Shown here: piece by piece, positions 6,112-8,549 of the stretch
Position numbering within the stretch: position 1 is the stretch's first letter
Layout: every line of letters begins with the position of its first letter
Assembly (NCBI GenBank): GCA_012728505.1
Contig: JAAYEY010000231.1
Coordinates: 1 to 8,549, forward strand
Source: Synergistaceae bacterium
GTDB lineage: Bacteria > Synergistota > Synergistia > Synergistales > Synergistaceae
Length of the DNA stretch: 8,549 nt
Direction: 5' to 3'
Notes under the pieces: model-generated
Told to the model about the DNA's origin: nothing
Seen by the model: the letters and a program-made list of their open reading frames with translations, nothing else
The model's database searches: none
Position numbers and translations under genes: made by a program

Positions 6112-7968
6112 ATGTTGGATGATTTCCGTAAAAAGATGGCATACTTTGTTGCATTATGCTGGCTGGCTGGGCAGATATACGTCGCATTTGCGGCTGTTCC
6201 CGGAATGATCATACGGCCGATGCATGTTTGTTTCGCCCTTCTTCTCGTTTTTATGAACAAACCTTTCATTAAGGATAAACCTCTTGTTTCAGCTGTTGTC
6301 GACTTGTCTTGTTTCGCTGTAGTCCTTGGGTATATGTCACATGTTCTTATTCAAAGCGACAGAATACTTACAAGAATCCCCTTTGTAGACGAACTCATGC
6401 CTTTTGATATCATATATGGCATATTGTTGATCATCCTTCTAATGGAGGCCGGACGCCGCTATCTCGGATGGTCAATGACTATAATTTCTGCGATATTTAT
6501 CGCTTACAGCTTTTACGGCAAAGATCTTCCGGGGATACTCGCCCACCCTCCCGTAGACCTTGCTATCTTCATTGAAAATCAGATAATGACGTCGGGCGGT
6601 ATCTATTCAAGCCCCATAGCTGCTTCATCAGATACAATTTTCTATTTTATGATATTCGGGGCGTTTCTTGCCGCAACGCCGGCAGGAAAGCTTTTTGTCG
6701 CTATGGCAAAATATGTCACACGCAATTCTGTCGGAGGTGCAGGTAAGGCTTCGATAGTTGCATCCGGTCTTTTTGGCATGATAAGTGGAAGTGCGGCTGC
6801 TAACGTGGCTTCGGTAGGGGTAATTGCATACCCAATGATGCAAAAAGGCGGTTTTAGACCGGTATTTAGTGCTGCGCTTCTTGCAACGGCAGGAACCGGA
6901 GGACAGTTGATTCCTCCAGTTATGGGAGCCTCTGCATTTATCATGGCTGACATGATAGGGATTTCCTATTTTAAAATCATCCTATGTGCGATCCTTCCGG
7001 CCATCCTTTATGTTGGATCACTCCTTTGGGAAGTCCATCTTGAGGCAAGCAAACAGAAAATAGAAGCACCAAAGGTGAATGCAGAAGAGCTTAAGATAGT
7101 TATCAAAAGCTTTATCCACTTGGTGCTCCCACTCGTAGTCCTTGTTTTTCTGATAGCAATAGGGCGTTCGCTGATGTACGCAGCATTGGTATCCACAGTT
7201 GTGTTAATTGCTCTTTGTCAAATAAGAAAGGACACCAGGCTTTCCCTAAAAGAAATATTAAAGATGGCGACAGACGGAACGAAATCATCTGTGATAGTCA
7301 CACTGCCATGCGCGCTTGCAGGTATTGTCATCGGCGAAGTTGTATTCACTGGTTTAGGGCTTCGTTTCAGCTCCGTCATAGCATCGCTTTCGGCAAATAG
7401 TCTCTTCCTTGCTCTTATCCTGTCAACGGTAATGATTATAATAATGGGAATGGGAATGCCAACAAGTGCTGCCTATATAATGAGTGCCGTTTTGCTCGCA
7501 CCCGCTATGCAGAACCTCGGTGTTGAGGCTATAGTTGCTCATATGTTCATATTTTACTTCGCAAACATGTCGATGATTACTCCGCCTGTTGCTATTGCCT
7601 CATATACAGCCGCGGGAATTGCAGAGACAGGGCTTTGGGAGACAGGAATAGAGGCAGTCCGTCTTGCTCTCGTCCTCTTTATGATCCCATTCGTCTTTGT
7701 CTATAACCCTGCATTATTGGGAATAGGCTCTATTCCTGACATAGCATGGGTATTTTTTACCTGCGCGATGGGCATAGTAGGCCTCGGTATAGGTGTTATA
7801 GGATATTGGAAAACCAATCTTTCGGTCCCGATGCGTATTGCTTATGTGGTTGCGGCACTTCTTTTGATAGTACCCGAAATAACCACAGACATCATCGGTT
7901 TGGTCTCTCTTTTTGTATTGATGGGATATAAGACGATAAAAACACGTTTTAAAATGGGTACTGCGTAA
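6112..7968 (+). CDS. TRAP transporter fused permease (DctQ-DctM, 4TM/12TM type)
   Basis: A 618-residue inner-membrane protein that moves the solute held by the TAXI receptor, driven by a Na+ or H+ gradient. About four N-terminal helices (residues 10-135, ending ISAIFIAYSFYG) correspond to the small DctQ subunit. The remaining helices form the large DctM part, with its hallmark segments: GMISGSAAANVASVG (222-236), GTGGQLIPPVMGASAFIMAD (261-280), MGMGMPTSAAYIM (445-457) and NMSMITPPVAIASYTAAGIA (485-504). These carry the re-entrant hairpins and ion sites in the family. A polar cytoplasmic-type segment, EASKQKIEAPKVNAEELK (311-328), separates the two halves of DctM. Two or three extra helices end the protein (545-605), as usual in the fused TAXI-type form. 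AAAGGA (6100-6105) lies six bases before ATG 6112. It is the last gene of the operon. Confidence 0.93.
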   Translation: MLDDFRKKMAYFVALCWLAGQIYVAFAAVPGMIIRPMHVCFALLLVFMNKPFIKDKPLVSAVVDLSCFAVVLGYMSHVLIQSDRILTRIPFVDELMPFDIIYGILLIILLMEAGRRYLGWSMTIISAIFIAYSFYGKDLPGILAHPPVDLAIFIENQIMTSGGIYSSPIAASSDTIFYFMIFGAFLAATPAGKLFVAMAKYVTRNSVGGAGKASIVASGLFGMISGSAAANVASVGVIAYPMMQKGGFRPVFSAALLATAGTGGQLIPPVMGASAFIMADMIGISYFKIILCAILPAILYVGSLLWEVHLEASKQKIEAPKVNAEELKIVIKSFIHLVLPLVVLVFLIAIGRSLMYAALVSTVVLIALCQIRKDTRLSLKEILKMATDGTKSSVIVTLPCALAGIVIGEVVFTGLGLRFSSVIASLSANSLFLALILSTVMIIIMGMGMPTSAAYIMSAVLLAPAMQNLGVEAIVAHMFIFYFANMSMITPPVAIASYTAAGIAETGLWETGIEAVRLALVLFMIPFVFVYNPALLGIGSIPDIAWVFFTCAMGIVGLGIGVIGYWKTNLSVPMRIAYVVAALLLIVPEITTDIIGLVSLFVLMGYKTIKTRFKMGTA

Positions 7969-7983
7969 TAGATTTTGCTGTTT

Positions 7984-8008
7984 GGTATCGCAGAGGAACG
8001 ATATTTTT
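7984..8008 (+). terminator. possible first terminator after the permease
   Basis: TATCG (7986-7990) pairs with CGATA (7999-8003) around an 8-base loop, extended by two G-T pairs, and five T follow at 8004-8008. The stem starts 15 bases after the stop codon. It would be weak and may act in tandem with the strong terminator further on. Confidence 0.35.
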
Positions 8009-8109
8009 CACTGCTCCGGATATTTTTTCCTAAATGAACCTGAGGCCAAAGTATTCAGGCCCAGTACCTCAGAAATTGTAAAACAGTACAGTGTCAAAGT
8101 GTAATAAAA

Positions 8110-8141
8110 GGAGCTCCTTAAATATGGAGCTCTCTTTTTTT
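8110..8141 (+). terminator. strong intrinsic terminator closing the operon
   Basis: GGAGCTCC (8110-8117) pairs with GGAGCTCT (8126-8133) over seven Watson-Crick pairs and one G-T pair, with an 8-base loop. Seven T follow at 8135-8141, and four A precede the stem. Because the flanks are A-run and T-run, it could also work on the opposite strand. Confidence 0.85.
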
Positions 8142-8181
8142 ATTCTTATGGCTGGATTAATTTCCATTGGCCCGAATGTAG

Positions 8182-8358
8182 ATGAAAATTTGCAAAGTAT
8201 GTTCCTACATTTACGGAAATACGGTAGAATTATTACCCATTGTCATTGGAGATGAAGGAGCGTATCTCTTGCTGCATATTTCCGAAAACCATGGATTAAA
8301 AGCAAAAAGCGCTGTGCTTAGGAAAAGCATTCAGTGGAGTTTTTGGTATTTTTTATAA
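8182..8358 (+). CDS. possible small ORF, 58 codons, function unknown
   Basis: An open frame from ATG 8182 to TAA 8356-8358 encodes 58 residues starting MKICKVCSYIYGNTVELLP and containing a CxxC pair (C4, C7). The composition is protein-like up to about residue 50 and ends in an aromatic tail (WSFWYFL). There is no Shine-Dalgarno sequence before the ATG, and an in-frame TAG directly precedes it, so translation is doubtful. It lies between the operon terminator and the ACT-domain gene, ending 20 bases before that gene's start. It may be a real small protein, a remnant, or chance. I recognise no family. Confidence 0.22.
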   Translation: MKICKVCSYIYGNTVELLPIVIGDEGAYLLLHISENHGLKAKSAVLRKSIQWSFWYFL

Positions 8359-8378
8359 GAATATTGGAGGGGTTTGTA

Positions 8379-8549
8379 ATGAAGGCCATAATCACCGTTC
8401 TCGGCAAGGATAAAGTTGGCATTATAGCGAAGGTATGTGTTTATCTTGCAGAAAAAGATGTAAACGTGCTCGAGATATCTCAGACTATAGTTGAGGGATA
8501 TTTCAACATGATTATGATAGTAGATATAACTAAGGCCTCATGTGAACTC
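8379..8549 (+). CDS. small ACT-domain protein (UPF0237-like), 3' end outside window
   Basis: The first 57 codons of a gene with an excellent ribosome-binding site, GGAGGGG (8366-8372), six bases before ATG 8379. The protein opens MKAIITVLGKDKVGIIAKV, the classic beta strand, GKDxxGI loop and helix of an ACT domain. It continues LAEKDVNVLEISQTIVEGYFNMIMIVDI, the second and third strands. ACT domains bind amino acids or other small ligands at the loop seen here. The lack of any N-terminal catalytic domain and the near-start position of the ACT fold match the stand-alone UPF0237 proteins of about 90 residues. In many bacteria these are followed by a UPF0210 (PFL) family gene, which I would expect just beyond the window. 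The strong terminator upstream separates it from the TRAP operon. Confidence 0.82.
   Translation, partial: MKAIITVLGKDKVGIIAKVCVYLAEKDVNVLEISQTIVEGYFNMIMIVDITKASCEL

Larger units (their letters stand above)
7969..8378. other. 410-base spacer with several hairpins and one possible small ORF
   Basis: After the permease there are three potential hairpins in a row: TATCG/CGATA (7986-8003) followed by T5, CTGAGG/CCTCAG (8040-8045 with 8067-8072), and the strong terminator at 8110-8141. GATATTTTT is repeated 19 bases apart (8000 and 8019). The rest holds a 58-codon frame (8182-8358) and the ribosome-binding site of the ACT gene. No clear promoter for the ACT gene was found; TAGAAT at 8225-8230 is a possible -10, with only a poor -35 (TTCCTA) 17 bases upstream. 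Confidence 0.55.

Noticed and set aside
6642..6953. 103-codon - strand frame inside the TRAP permease
   Set aside because: Antisense to the conserved DctM core; its Ala/Pro-rich sequence mirrors the Gly/Ala-rich coding strand. No independent support.
8225..8230. TAGAAT as the -10 box of the ACT-domain gene
   Set aside because: The -35 at the right distance is poor (TTCCTA) and the site would fall inside the possible small ORF; mentioned only in the spacer entry.
1..8549. CRISPR array, tRNA/rRNA genes, complete insertion sequence or prophage
   Set aside because: No regularly spaced repeats, no cloverleaf or rRNA segments, and no transposase or integrase of useful length were seen on either strand.

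Overview
The window holds six protein genes and the start of a seventh, all on the + strand. Coding DNA is of moderate GC and the spacers are AT-rich. Strong GGAG-type ribosome-binding sites, TTG/ATG starts, intrinsic terminators and a fused-permease TAXI-type TRAP transporter suggest an anaerobic bacterium, Synergistota-like or Clostridia-like. That placement is inference from gene style, not proven by any marker gene.

Layout. At 2-643 is the C-terminal two thirds of a DMT/EamA-family membrane transporter, whose start lies upstream of the window. A 593-base spacer with no convincing gene follows. At 1237-1863 is a class I SAM-dependent methyltransferase with a TTG start, preceded by an inverted repeat that overlaps its ribosome-binding site. 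A second long spacer (1864-2346) carries a strong ribosome-binding site and ATG followed at once by stop codons, plus small protein-like reading frames that may be gene remnants.

The core of the window is 2347-7968. An FCD-domain transcription regulator with an unusual winged-helix N-terminus is followed by a candidate terminator and a well-formed promoter (3113-3141). Next come a thiamine-diphosphate (ThDP) enzyme of the acetolactate synthase/decarboxylase superfamily, a secreted TAXI-family TRAP solute receptor, an intrinsic terminator inside the gene cluster, and a fused DctQ-DctM TRAP permease. A strong terminator at 8110-8141 closes the unit. The simplest reading is a sense-import-metabolise module: the receptor and permease bring in an organic acid, the ThDP enzyme cleaves, decarboxylates or ligates it (or a product of it), and the FCD regulator senses a related carboxylate. 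The substrate cannot be read from the sequence.

After the terminator there is a possible 58-codon small ORF (8182-8358), then the first 57 codons of a small ACT-domain protein (8379 onward) that runs off the window.

The most interesting points are the unassigned ThDP enzyme, with its altered N-domain signature and a CxCCxC cysteine cluster; the atypical domain pairing of the regulator; the internal terminator between receptor and permease; and the structured leader of the methyltransferase.
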